DNA from: Pseudovirgaria hyperparasitica
Lineage: Eukaryota > Ascomycota > Dothideomycetes > Acrospermales > Acrospermaceae
Assembly (NCBI RefSeq): GCF_010093815.1
Contig: NW_022985549.1
Span: forward strand, 2,195,494-2,259,493
Direction: 5' to 3'
DNA length: 64,000 nt
Below are positions 23,802-33,255 of the stretch, one piece after another; the stretch's first letter is position 1; each line of letters opens with the position of its first letter. A program made the position numbers and the translations under genes. The notes below the pieces were generated by a model, which searched no databases, was not told the origin of the DNA, and saw only the letters and a list, made by a program, of their open reading frames with translations.

Positions 23802-23809
23802 TACTTATA
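23802..23809 (-). promoter_or_regulatory. TATA-like element of the secreted protein gene
   Basis: TATAAGTA on the minus strand, 125-130 bp before the ATG at 23677, inside otherwise GC-balanced DNA. Typical position for a fungal TATA box with a short leader. Inference from sequence and distance. Confidence 0.4.
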
Positions 23810-25288
23810 CAGATCTTGCAATACTAAATATAGGTTCTAGAGCGTGTGATGCTATTACCTTGAGTTGATCGACATTCTGAGAGGGGCCATTCCACAAGTC
23901 TGTCGTCATAGTATCTCGAAGGCCGTGTCGAAAAATGAAACAGATGGTGGATACAACCATGACAGCTTTGTCATAACAAAACTTCGAGGTGGCACCAAAA
24001 TACATGCATTACCCTACTTGGAAAAGATAAACATTTGCACAGACCTCCAAAATACTTTTGAAGTTAGCTTTGCCACAACCAACACAACATAGGTTATGTA
24101 AGTCTGGACATGCTATGGTTAGAGACGTTTTTGCGATGAGCCTTACCGTCGTCATACCGTGACTTGCAGCGTTTGTTGCATGATCAGCAACGAGCTTAGA
24201 CACCAAAAAGTACAGGATGCCTAAAAGTCAGACCTAAATCCTGCAATACAGCGAGTACTAGGACTTCCGGACATGGCTTAGCGGTTTTCTGTAAAGCGTC
24301 GGCCGACGGTAATAGCCGAGCTAGCCCCACATCTTCCTATGCAAGCATGAGTTTGCTGATTTCACAAACGTCAATCCCAACTCAGCCCCTACACTAATTA
24401 CACACGATGAGGCTGACAGTGTCTATCACCGGTGTACGGCCACGGCTTCTGCTGAAATATCGTTTACCTAGCACTTTTCGCACATCATACACAACACAAC
24501 ACGTGCACAGATGTTTTAGTGCTCTATGCAGACATAACTCTTTGTTGCTTGACTGTTGGACTAATTATGCCAGAAAGGAACTTTATTCGCGCATAGGCAG
24601 AGGCTCCAAGTTCATGGACGAATTACTTCGCGTTCCCAAGTCTACGACGCTGATTGGCAGGTAGAATCCAGGCTTCATATTCCTCATAACTGCCGTGTAG
24701 CAGCAGGGGTAACGTGCGTGAGACAGTGAGGCAGAGTCCGGAACCTGCAACACAATTCAAGTATCGAGCTCCTCCGAGACGAAGTTCCTCCGTGATGACG
24801 TCTGTACCTGTAAGATCTCCAAGTTCTCCATCCTATGGTCAGCAATGGAGACCAACAATACGCTGAATCCAACATTCACTATGTAGTGTAGTCATGTATG
24901 CGGTCTCCACTCTCTGTGTTTTACTGATAGCTCCACTGATCGTCCTCAGCTACTAGGCAAGAGTAGACATTGGTAATATCACATTCAAAGCGACAAAACG
25001 CTCGTTCGCATGAGATTGATGCCAGTCAGGGCAATACTCAGCAACATAGCCCCATGACTACATTCGCTGTCATGCAGATCATACTACAGTCGTAGAGCTA
25101 TGTTTCATGTTCGATCGACGATTCAGTGATTGACAAGAATGTCTCTGATCAACGACCGCTGTTGTCTGTTGCATTGGAAATGTAAAAATAGTCTTCATCG
25201 AGGCTTGAGACTTCATATTCGCCGATCACAACATTTTTGCATGACAAGAGGGAGTAGACAGGTGGAATCCTAAGACCCCATATTCGAG

Positions 25289-25295
25289 TATAAAG
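25289..25295 (+). promoter_or_regulatory. TATA-like element
   Basis: TATAAAG about 130 bp before the ATG at 25424. A pyrimidine-rich leader follows (about 25330-25410). Confidence 0.45.
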
Positions 25296-25423
25296 AGGAC
25301 ATATATGATTTTGTAGAATCAAACCATATTCATTTCCTCACCCTCGAAACATAACATTATCTCGAAGCCATTACCAGAATACCTCGTCGTTTGCCTTTCA
25401 TTGTGTCTTAAATTTCTATCATC

Positions 25424-26303
25424 ATGCAGCCTACAACTATAACCATTATTTTAGCCTATCTGGGCGTCCTCAGTACAGCCGCAGTTATTCCCGTCGAAGT
25501 TGAGAAACGAACACTAGGAGACCGTAACGATCCATTCCAGGTCGACGTCGACTGTTCTGGCGCAGATGCGGTCTGTAACCTCGACTGCTACGGTATACTG
25601 TGCTTTCTAGTACCGAATCCTACCCAGCGACAGATTGGAATCTCTGCGACTCACAGACAAGACTCTGGTGTCGATGCACGCCCACTGTATCTCACCGAGC
25701 AGCAACGATTCGATAGAGGATTGAACCACACAGACACAATCTTGAACCAGATCGGTAGAAGCCCTGAGGTAAGTCAGATATTATCAAGTATATTTTGGAT
25801 TCTAAAGCAGCTGATAGGAAATTACAATGGCTTCCTCCGCACAGGGGGGCAGTGGTGATATCCTAGGTCCAACTCAAGTCAATCAGAATGAAGGTATGCA
25901 AGCTGTCTTGATAGGACCCCCAGCTCTCTCAAAATGATACAAGGAACTAACCATAAGCGTAGAGATTGGTTCCCGCATCAGTGGCCAGCTGTCTCATCTC
26001 GGCGTCGGTGACAGGCAATGGTACTTCAGACGCTTCACGAACTACGCACATGCTCCTTACTGTGATGCTTTGCAAGCATCACCACCAGATCACAGTGTCT
26101 GTCCGGAGGATGGCAAAGACGATACTGATCCTGCGAGGATCTCCTTTGTGCGCATGGACGCTCGCGGACCGAATAACCGCATTCAGTATCATATGATGTC
26201 GTTCAATGCCGGAGATCGATGGACAGGAAAGAACTGGGCCCGAGTTTCGAAACGTGAGGATGAGGAGGTTAATGAAGAGGATCCTTATGTTATCAAACAG
26301 TAG
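25424..26303 (+). CDS. secreted cysteine-rich protein, NucA/NucB-like N-terminal motif
   Basis: Three exons (25424-25768, 25845-25893 and 25963-26303) give 244 aa. A signal peptide (MQPTTITIILAYLGVLSTAA) precedes a short pro-segment ending in EKR, a probable Kex2 site after residue 29. The mature start has VDCSGADAVCNLDCYGILC. Its cysteine spacing resembles the beginning of fungal secreted proteins annotated with a NucA/NucB deoxyribonuclease domain. The later conserved part of that domain is not obvious: the only further cysteines are in APYCDAL and SVCPEDG. The segment around NRIQYHMMSFNAGDRWTGKNW looks folded. Nuclease activity is therefore uncertain. The middle exon is only 49 nt, and both introns keep frame. 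Confidence 0.72.
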
Positions 26304-27009
26304 CGGCCCGGTTGTGGCATAACCCAACTTTGTGGAACAGCTCTCATTTAGGTGTCTCCTTGTATATTATGCGGACAAATGTGTGCAAGCACGAGTCCGA
26401 AAACTATCTGTCTACTAGAGTATCAAGAAAATTTCTTTGTGCGAATAAGATGAACTATTTGGTGATGTCTGCACAAAATAATACCACTAGACTAATTTTG
26501 GAAATGCTCTTGACAAACAGCCTAGAGACACTAGAAGTTGGAATTAGAGTTATTAGCCCTAGAAGAACATACCTAGCAATTGATCGGCAAACCGAACGCA
26601 CCAACAACAAGGCACCAGAACGGCACTTATCCGGATCCAGACCAGCATTCAGCCCCTCCTATATTTAGTAAACCGTTCGTGCTTACGTTACACACTTCAC
26701 TACTTACATACCCTTTCACCGTCATACAACTGGAGAAAAAAGCGTCAATGCACGAGGCAGTGTTAGTCCTACATTTTCATAAATCATAACAGTTAGTACG
26801 TCATATTATGTCATATCAACAGTGCACCTCTCCAAGAATCGCGCATATATAGACTCCACACAATCATCACTTCTTCCAACAAACAGAAGTAGCAGGACCT
26901 TCTCACTGATTTTATTACACCTTAAACTTTTGTTTGGAAAATCTACAAACTTTCACAATCGATTACGCAGCATCGAACTCCTCCCGAACAACTTTTACCT
27001 CCTTCCAAA
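26304..27009. other. AT-rich intergenic region
   Basis: An AT-rich stretch between two plus-strand genes. Open frames such as 26312-26668 have no recognisable content. A TATATA element near 26845 belongs to the next gene. Confidence 0.5.
26845..26851 (+). promoter_or_regulatory. TATA-like element
   Basis: TATATAG about 160 bp upstream of the ATG at 27010, followed by a C/A-rich leader. Confidence 0.35.
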
Positions 27010-27546
27010 ATGAACATTCCCGTCTTCGCCCAAGTAGACGTCAATCCTGAACTATGGACCGACTTTGTACAGACAGCCGCCGTACCTGCCAATCCGAACC
27101 TAGAAAGCGAAACAGAGCCGCAGATACCGTACATTCTCGTCTCCTCCAAGTCACCTAGCAGTCCCACGACGCCGACCAAAGAGATCAGCACGACCGAAAA
27201 GTCAGATCTCAAATCCAGCTCCGACGGCGCAATCCAAACTTTATTTACTAACATCATCGATAATCACAATGATGGACACCTATCCACGCAATTCTTTCTG
27301 GTACTGGATGACAAGTCAGCTAAGGAGCGGACAGTGATGTTGATGCAGAAAGCATCGAAGTGGGTCGATCAGAACGGAGATGTCGATGAGGGAGGTCCAG
27401 CAGGACGAGATGACCTGACGGAGAAAGTCACGTGGAAGAAGTATTGCATTCCGTTCGACAGGGTCTATAAGGAATGGAGTGTACTGGAAACGAGAGGTTA
27501 TGTGTCAGAGCAGTGGTTTGTTGGGGAGGATATGGAGGACGCGTAA
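27010..27546 (+). CDS. orphan 178-aa protein
   Basis: Not recognised. A single exon with a good start context (CCAAAATG). The first 40 residues look folded (VFAQVDVNPELWTDFVQTAAVP), then a Ser/Thr/Pro/Lys-rich linker (residues 45-75). A second folded part contains STQFFLVLDDKSAKERTVMLMQKASKWVD and WKKYCIPFDRVYKEWSVLE. The acidic end is GEDMEDA. There is no signal peptide, membrane helix or metal motif, so a soluble intracellular protein is likely. The strong alternation of hydrophobic and charged residues supports real coding. It sits at the edge of a gene-poor AT-rich block and may be lineage-specific. Confidence 0.65.
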   Translation: MNIPVFAQVDVNPELWTDFVQTAAVPANPNLESETEPQIPYILVSSKSPSSPTTPTKEISTTEKSDLKSSSDGAIQTLFTNIIDNHNDGHLSTQFFLVLDDKSAKERTVMLMQKASKWVDQNGDVDEGGPAGRDDLTEKVTWKKYCIPFDRVYKEWSVLETRGYVSEQWFVGEDMEDA

Positions 27547-29255
27547 ACACGGTAGCCATAGGTCGCCATAACCCTTTTTCGTCTCTTCAATTGATCTAAT
27601 ACAACATTTGGGCTTGTGCTTCTTGGATTCTGACCTCCATTTGTACCTCAGTGTGCCGTGGTTCTCTGTTAGCCTTAGTCTCACCTGGATTTGGCCACAG
27701 TGGATGTACTGAACCATTTAGCTATGTTTCTTGTGATGCTCTGCTAGAGATACACAAAATTGTTCGTCTCGAGTAGGTCATGTAATATCTCAGAGACTAA
27801 AGTCTAAGTCTACTAGCTGGGTTAATTAAGTTATGGTTCAATTGTAGAGAAGTTCCATAAACAGTGTAAAGTGTTTCGACATAAAGAACACTGTCTTACT
27901 AGAGACACATGGCAGTCATTTCGAAGTGGACTCGATTGTCTTTAGACATGTCCGCAAGAAGTCATTATGCAGATGGAGAGTGTCTTGTGGGGCCTACAAT
28001 TTACTCCGGGAGTCGTACCTTAAGTAAGCCGTGAAGCGGGACAACTAATATGGTACGTACACTAGTGATATCTTTATTAACAGTAGCCAAGCACATTAAT
28101 ATATATTAAAATGATACATAAGCATGAACGCACTTGTTTACTCAAAGATCCCAATGCACTAACAGACGATAGATATCAAAACAGAGTCTACACACCGCCA
28201 GTACCTCTTAACCACTGACTTCTTTATTCAAGCACTAGACAGCCGATAGAGTAAAAAGGTCATAAACCCATTCCTCGTGCACTTATGAAGTCTATTCATC
28301 ATCAAACACCAAGTAAAACTCAAGAGACAAGAGTTGTGCAATAGTAGAGATAGAAGAAATTAACATAATTAAAGTAATAAGAGAGCTAGTATATCAATGC
28401 AATAGATAAAGAAACTTAGATGGTAGATAAATCTCCATAGTTCCAGTCGGATGATGTCTGACTATATGTTAGATAGTATTAGACTAGACTCTCCTTACCT
28501 ATGATCTTTAGTATAGTCCCAAAGAGTTCTAACTTGACACTTCATATCTTAGAATACTCCACATAGTATATAAAAAGATTGAACTTTATACTGTTTGGGA
28601 CTTTCGTCTAGATGGGATTTGATAGCTTGCACTAATAGCAGAACTACTTTGGTTATGTGTACTAGGAGACATTAGACATATATACTCTCTACTTGATGTG
28701 TAATATCTCTTAGGTATCCCTCCATTCCATTTCTTCGAATCTAATTAGTAGTAAGGACGTTAGGATGTGCCCTTTCTGTCAACGATACAACATACCGTCC
28801 GAAGTCGAGTAAAATTTTCTTGTCGAAGCTTCATCTCCTGTAATAAATCTACGTCCTATTACACAGTCAAGTTCACGTCATAAATTCATAGCCATTGCTG
28901 GACTATTGTCAGGGGGGGATCAATGCTTAGGAACAGTGCTGCCATACTCTCAGAGTGGGAATATCAAGACAGAAAGACACTGAGATAAACGCTAAAGATC
29001 TAACCACTGTTGCCTATATGCAAGGGTGCGGCGTGGGGTGTAAAAACGCAAGGCTGAAGACAAGTACTAACACAGCGCGTATTTCACTCATACACACTGT
29101 CCCTTAGGCTTTTTGTGAAAGAAAAACAATGACGCACTGTTGCGAAGTGTCGTATAGGATGTGCGCGAGAGTAAAGGAACCAAGTCTTAAGTCTTTAAAT
29201 CTGTCCGGTTTTCCGTCATAGTAAGGTAAATCAAGGTGTATCAAATGTAATACGT
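27547..29255. other. 1.7-kb AT-rich, CpG-poor gene desert
   Basis: Between convergent genes. From about 28040 to 28780 the sequence is strongly AT-rich with many TA steps and few CpG, and has no open frame of note. This is what a transposon remnant after repeat-induced point mutation looks like, but no termini or coding trace can be identified. Confidence 0.45.
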
Positions 29256-30212
29256 CTAATTAAGAACACCGTTTAAGAAGGCCACAAGATCATCAATCTG
29301 ATCTGGGACTTTGTACCAGTGCCCTTCATCGTAAGCTTTCCACATTACTTCCGCACCCAGAGCCAGGAATACATCTCTTGCCTGCTCTCCCAGCTTTACA
29401 TTCACTTTCTCATCATGAATCCCATGTCCTAGGAAAACAGGCGTGCTTCCGAAGGTCGGCACTGTCGACACGTCTAAAGTTGTGAGAGACGCAATGTCAC
29501 GCGCAACATTAGCGGCTTTGCGCTGAATCGATTGGAGACTCTCAGGCTCGCGTGGCGTATCGGTATCTTCCTCATTGTCAGAACCAAACATGTCATCTTC
29601 ACCGTCTTCGTCTTTGTCGTCGGAGTTCTTGCAAGCCTCTGCTCTTGGATCAAGATCTGAAGCAAAGGGCAGCCATCCACTCATTCCAAAATAACCACCG
29701 AGGTGACTTGATTCGTCTTCGGAAGACTGCCAATTTAGCAATACATGCAATGACGCAGCACATCCCTGACTAAGTCCACCAAGTATGACTTTCCTCGCAT
29801 CATGCAGGACTTCGATCTCTTGAGCGATTAATTTGTGCACAAACAAGCTCGTCTCATGCAGTCCATCGTATTGGAGATCTTGTCGTTGTGACGGGTCTTC
29901 CAGCGAATAGTTGTCGAACCATTGGTTGATAGGTATCTTCTTCAACACCACGGACCGTCGCTTCTTGGCTGTTGGAAATATGAACTTGAGGCCAGGGAAA
30001 AGCTCTGGCAAAGACTTGCCGGACCGGGTCAGCGCTTTAAGGAATTCGAGACCAAACCTTTCTGCGTTGCTGCCGCGGCCATGCAGTAAGATAGCCGTCG
30101 CTGTATGTGAACCACTAGGCTCGATAATCAGAGGATCTGGCCAGTACAGCTGTCGTTTCTTGTTATTGCTCATGAGAGGGTACTCTGACCCTGAAGTGTC
30201 AATATTCGCCAT
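29256..30212 (-). CDS. phospholipase/carboxylesterase-family hydrolase (acyl-protein thioesterase-like)
   Basis: An alpha/beta hydrolase related to acyl-protein thioesterases and lysophospholipases. Single exon, 318 aa. Oxyanion-side motif AILLHGRGSN and the nucleophile elbow VILGGLSQGCA (Ser in GLSQG). The acid residue is in FLGHGIHDEKV and the histidine in AYDEGHWYKVPDQ, in the normal order for the family. It differs from the roughly 230-aa core enzymes by an insertion near residues 190-230 made largely of Asp/Glu (DDKDEDGEDDMFGSDNEED). Substrate is unknown: either depalmitoylation or small-ester hydrolysis is possible. The location is cytosolic, since no signal peptide is present. Confidence 0.85.
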   Translation of the reverse strand: MANIDTSGSEYPLMSNNKKRQLYWPDPLIIEPSGSHTATAILLHGRGSNAERFGLEFLKALTRSGKSLPELFPGLKFIFPTAKKRRSVVLKKIPINQWFDNYSLEDPSQRQDLQYDGLHETSLFVHKLIAQEIEVLHDARKVILGGLSQGCAASLHVLLNWQSSEDESSHLGGYFGMSGWLPFASDLDPRAEACKNSDDKDEDGEDDMFGSDNEEDTDTPREPESLQSIQRKAANVARDIASLTTLDVSTVPTFGSTPVFLGHGIHDEKVNVKLGEQARDVFLALGAEVMWKAYDEGHWYKVPDQIDDLVAFLNGVLN

Positions 30213-30873
30213 CCTGGGCCAACATGTATCAAAAGATGTCTCACTTCAAGAGAGAAAAATGAGGAAAATCATTAATCTGCATGGAGAAGTAGTAAGGGCT
30301 TGTCTCTTGTAGCAACTACGCCCAACAAAGCGCTTTGACTAATTACCGGCAGCGTCAAGCCTCGCCGCGTCCGGAAATTGCGCTAAGCCTTTCTAAGAAG
30401 ATGTAAATACATCCATGCGTGTGGCTTCACAGTCATGTTCGATAACCGCTGTGAGATTTTACCAAGACTATCTCACAATTATACGCAGGGATGCGGCATA
30501 GTATGTTCGACTTCAGTACCAGCGCGAGGAAGCAAATTGATTTAGATCTTCTCTGGTTCCTAGAACAGCCTCATAATACCTAAGAAAAAATAACGCCAGG
30601 GTTAGTCCAAGACAAGACGCCGCAGCGCGAAAAGCTTCACGTCAGCTAATCAACCGAAAGACATGAAGGCAGTCAAGCATCATGAATGCATAGTTTTGGA
30701 TGGACTGTTAATCCAAAGTTGGCTTTCACGTAAATGAGCATCGAGTATTTAAGATAACTCAAAGACAGCTATGCGACAGTCTCGCAATGACCTCATATTC
30801 ATATTCACCACACAGCAGGTTGTCCCGTCAGCCTCGATATATCATCTTGTCTCTCTGAGCTTCATTCCAAATA
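30213..30873. other. divergent promoter region
   Basis: Between the hydrolase (minus) and the small plus-strand gene. A TATTTAA element lies at 30746. No other feature is seen. Confidence 0.5.
30746..30752 (+). promoter_or_regulatory. TATA-like element
   Basis: TATTTAA about 125 bp before the ATG at 30874. Confidence 0.35.
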
Positions 30874-31395
30874 ATGTCTGATTATTTCAAAGTCTACATC
30901 GGTTTCTGCCAGAGACGTCAAAGCCGGGACCCAACCCACTGGATGCTCATATATGCCGTACCGGGCTCTCAAACATGCACATGGGTACACGTCGAGGGTG
31001 GACCACGAGAAGGCTATGTCTTGAAGATTCTTTCTGGCAAAAGAGTTGATAGTTGGGGTATCGAAAGCCGAGAGTTGATAGGCTATCTCAACAGGTCTGA
31101 CGAGAAAAAGCTACACGCTGCAGCAAAGTCTATACCATTACAACGCTGCCAACGCTGGACGACGGCACTTGTGGCAAAGTTGGAAGAGAGGGGCCTTATA
31201 CCCGCTGCTGGTAAGGCGGCACAGCTGCAGAACAGGATAGAGCCGTCGCCATATGAGAATCAGGGCTCTCTCGGTGGAGGTTCTGGCTCCAAGAGTAATG
31301 TTGGGGTGAGCTGGAGTAGGAACAGCAATGGTGGGAGTTCACAAAGCAAAGTATCTGGTCGAGGTCATCCTGCTCCGTCCCAACGCCAACAGTGA
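30874..31395 (+). CDS. small fungal protein with conserved-looking His and Cys, function unknown
   Basis: Single exon, 173 aa. Residues 1-115 form a compact domain: FKVYIGFCQRRQSRDPTHWMLIYAVPG, then WVHVEGGPREGYVLKI, RVDSWGIESRELIGYL, and RCQRWTTALVAKLEERGLIP. The remaining 55 residues are Gly/Ser/Gln-rich and disordered. I remember similar short fungal proteins with this order, but no assigned function. The early His (in HWMLI) and a later Cys next to Gln-Arg-Trp (RCQRW) recall circularly permuted NlpC/P60 or LRAT-like folds, which use such a pair. That is inference only. No signal peptide or membrane segment. Confidence 0.7.
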   Translation: MSDYFKVYIGFCQRRQSRDPTHWMLIYAVPGSQTCTWVHVEGGPREGYVLKILSGKRVDSWGIESRELIGYLNRSDEKKLHAAAKSIPLQRCQRWTTALVAKLEERGLIPAAGKAAQLQNRIEPSPYENQGSLGGGSGSKSNVGVSWSRNSNGGSSQSKVSGRGHPAPSQRQQ

Positions 31396-31674
31396 TGCGC
31401 AGTCACCACAAAGCAGAGTTCGATACGCACTCACCTGATTGGGCAATATATCGGAACTTCGATGTATCATGATGGATTACGGGTCCATTTTGTAATAGTA
31501 ATGGGTGACTAGCTTTCAAACGCATCTTCGGATCCTGCTTTCCCGCCCCTCTTGTTGTTTTGTAGTGATAGCCTGATGGGGCATTGCGCGGTGATGGTTG
31601 TGACCTCCTTTACCTGCGTACACATACCCCGGAATTCATGTTTTCCTTCAATGTAAGATACCATGGAGGTCTTT

Positions 31675-32460
31675 CTACCAGATAATGTCCCGTGTGTGTT
31701 CAAAGACAGCTCTAGCAAGTGGGAATGGAGTAAGGATTTTGTCGATGGCGCGTTCCTGGACCCAGGAGTTGTCTATGTCTACCCGATACCATCCCTTCAC
31801 ATACTCCCAGTACTCGGGGTAGAAGCCACAGAGTTCCCAATCTATTATACCAACAACTTTGCCATCACGTACTATGATGTTTCGCGGGTGAAAGTCGTTA
31901 TGCGTAAGCACAATCTTAGCTGGCGGCAGGGCCTTGATGAAACCAGCTACTGTCTCAGTCCAATGTGAGTGTCGAGAGTTGTACATGGCTCTAATGCATC
32001 CTGCTCTAAAATCACCTTCGCTCTCGAATGGGCCAAACATATCAGGCTCTTCTGAGAAAAACTGATCTCTACATGGTGTCTTGTCGACAGAGCCGATAAA
32101 GTCAGACGAGATTTCCCGCAGTTGAATCATATAATCTCTCAATTGATCAACGATGGAGTCCTTTTCAGTTTGCGTCATTTGAGGCCATATATCGCGAAGC
32201 ACGTCGCCTTGCACATATTCCATGATGATGGCCCCACATTCTGCATCGTCGTCTCGCATGTAAGCATCGAAAACTTCTGGCACAGGGATAGATGTCTGTT
32301 CACGGACCAGCCGAAGGGCTGCAGCTTCTGCCATTGATGTCGCGTTCCCTGTCTTCACGATTGTCTGCTCGTCAAGTTTGTAAATACCAGGCACATCGGT
32401 GAACTTTTCGAGATGCGGTAGCAGATCGCCGGTGATGCGCTGATACTGTTTGGGAGTCAT
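31675..32460 (-). CDS. aminoglycoside phosphotransferase (APH)-family kinase-like protein
   Basis: A fungal APH/choline-kinase-fold protein. Single exon, 261 aa. The N-lobe has a probable lysine in QTIVKTGNAT and the helix MAEAAALRLVREQTSIPVPEV. The hinge region is GAIIMEYVQGDVL. The catalytic loop is LTHNDFHPRNIIV (Asp as base, Asn as metal ligand) and the metal motif is VGIIDWELCGF. The motif WEYVKGW after it is common in the fungal branch. Substrate is unknown; in fungi these proteins are numerous and rarely related to antibiotics. No signal peptide. It lies between a small orphan and an AT-rich gap. Confidence 0.88.
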   Translation of the reverse strand: MTPKQYQRITGDLLPHLEKFTDVPGIYKLDEQTIVKTGNATSMAEAAALRLVREQTSIPVPEVFDAYMRDDDAECGAIIMEYVQGDVLRDIWPQMTQTEKDSIVDQLRDYMIQLREISSDFIGSVDKTPCRDQFFSEEPDMFGPFESEGDFRAGCIRAMYNSRHSHWTETVAGFIKALPPAKIVLTHNDFHPRNIIVRDGKVVGIIDWELCGFYPEYWEYVKGWYRVDIDNSWVQERAIDKILTPFPLARAVFEHTRDIIW

Positions 32461-33255
32461 AGTAGCTGTTTCCCGAGTTGAAAGAAGATGTTAGGAGTTT
32501 AGAGTGGCATTTCATGAAAGTAAAGAAATGACACGACTAAAACAAAGAACGGCCCACTGAACTGCGCTAGACTTCATCCGTCGTTTTCCTAGAACCTGAG
32601 TTGGCTTGGCATTCTTCATTTTCACGCATGTGTTCACATACCCCTGTCAGATAGTTATTTTGCCTCTATACCCTTATATCATAGTCTATATGTCATAATA
32701 TATATATACTTACTAAGTTGGATAAGGCGATCAATCCTTGATACTTTCTAAGCTCTATACTATCTAATTTACGCTATAATACAAGGGTTTAATTTCTTAG
32801 AGAAGAGGAAGAAGGTAGTCCTCCTAGAACCTAATATATCTCTCCATAGGCTCTCTTCTAAGAAATTCTAGGAGAACGACGGATAAACTCAACGTCAGGT
32901 TCTGTATATTCTTTTTGGCTATCAACTTAATAAGTGTGTCAAGCATAAGTCCTATAGCTATGACTATACTGCCTTGCATATGACATTATTTCAGTCTTTG
33001 GATCCCTAGATCGCTGATATCGCCACTATTAATGTCTGAAGCTTAAGGCATCAAAGCCCTAATCTCATCATTAACGATGTATGAACTTGACAAACAAGAG
33101 TTCAATTTCTACCTTCGCAGCTTTGAGTATGAGCCCCCTGACGTGAATAGAGATGAGATAGAATAGTACGAGACTATCACTTTATAATTACATGCTTAAT
33201 ACCTTCATTGAACCATTCCGATGGCACCTACACCACCTCATGAGGTTTGGCACTC
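32461..33255. other. AT-rich intergenic region, possible degraded repeat
   Basis: From about 32640 to 33190 the DNA is AT-rich and CpG-poor with many TA steps. A short open stretch near 33079-33165 reads as a hydrophilic peptide (QEFNFYLRSFEYEPPD) and stops. This may be a mutated mobile-element fragment. No terminal repeats could be recognised. Confidence 0.4.

Larger units (their letters stand above)
23678..25423. other. 1.7-kb divergent promoter region between two secreted-protein genes
   Basis: Each gene has a TATA-like element 130-135 bp before its start. The middle contains short open frames (24407-24664 is the longest with an ATG) without recognisable coding character. No transposon, tRNA or clear repeat is seen. 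Confidence 0.5.

Noticed and set aside
24262-24335. Possible tRNA-like stretch (TGGCTTAGCGG...)
   Set aside because: Only a weak resemblance to an A box. No matching B box or foldable cloverleaf was found by eye.
24407-24664. 85-aa plus-strand frame starting with an Arg-rich segment
   Set aside because: Could mimic a mitochondrial presequence, but no downstream domain or homologue is recognised. It lies in the divergent promoter of two secreted genes.
31675-32460. Reading the APH-like gene as an antibiotic-resistance gene
   Set aside because: APH-fold proteins are numerous in fungi with other or unknown substrates, and nothing here points to drug modification.
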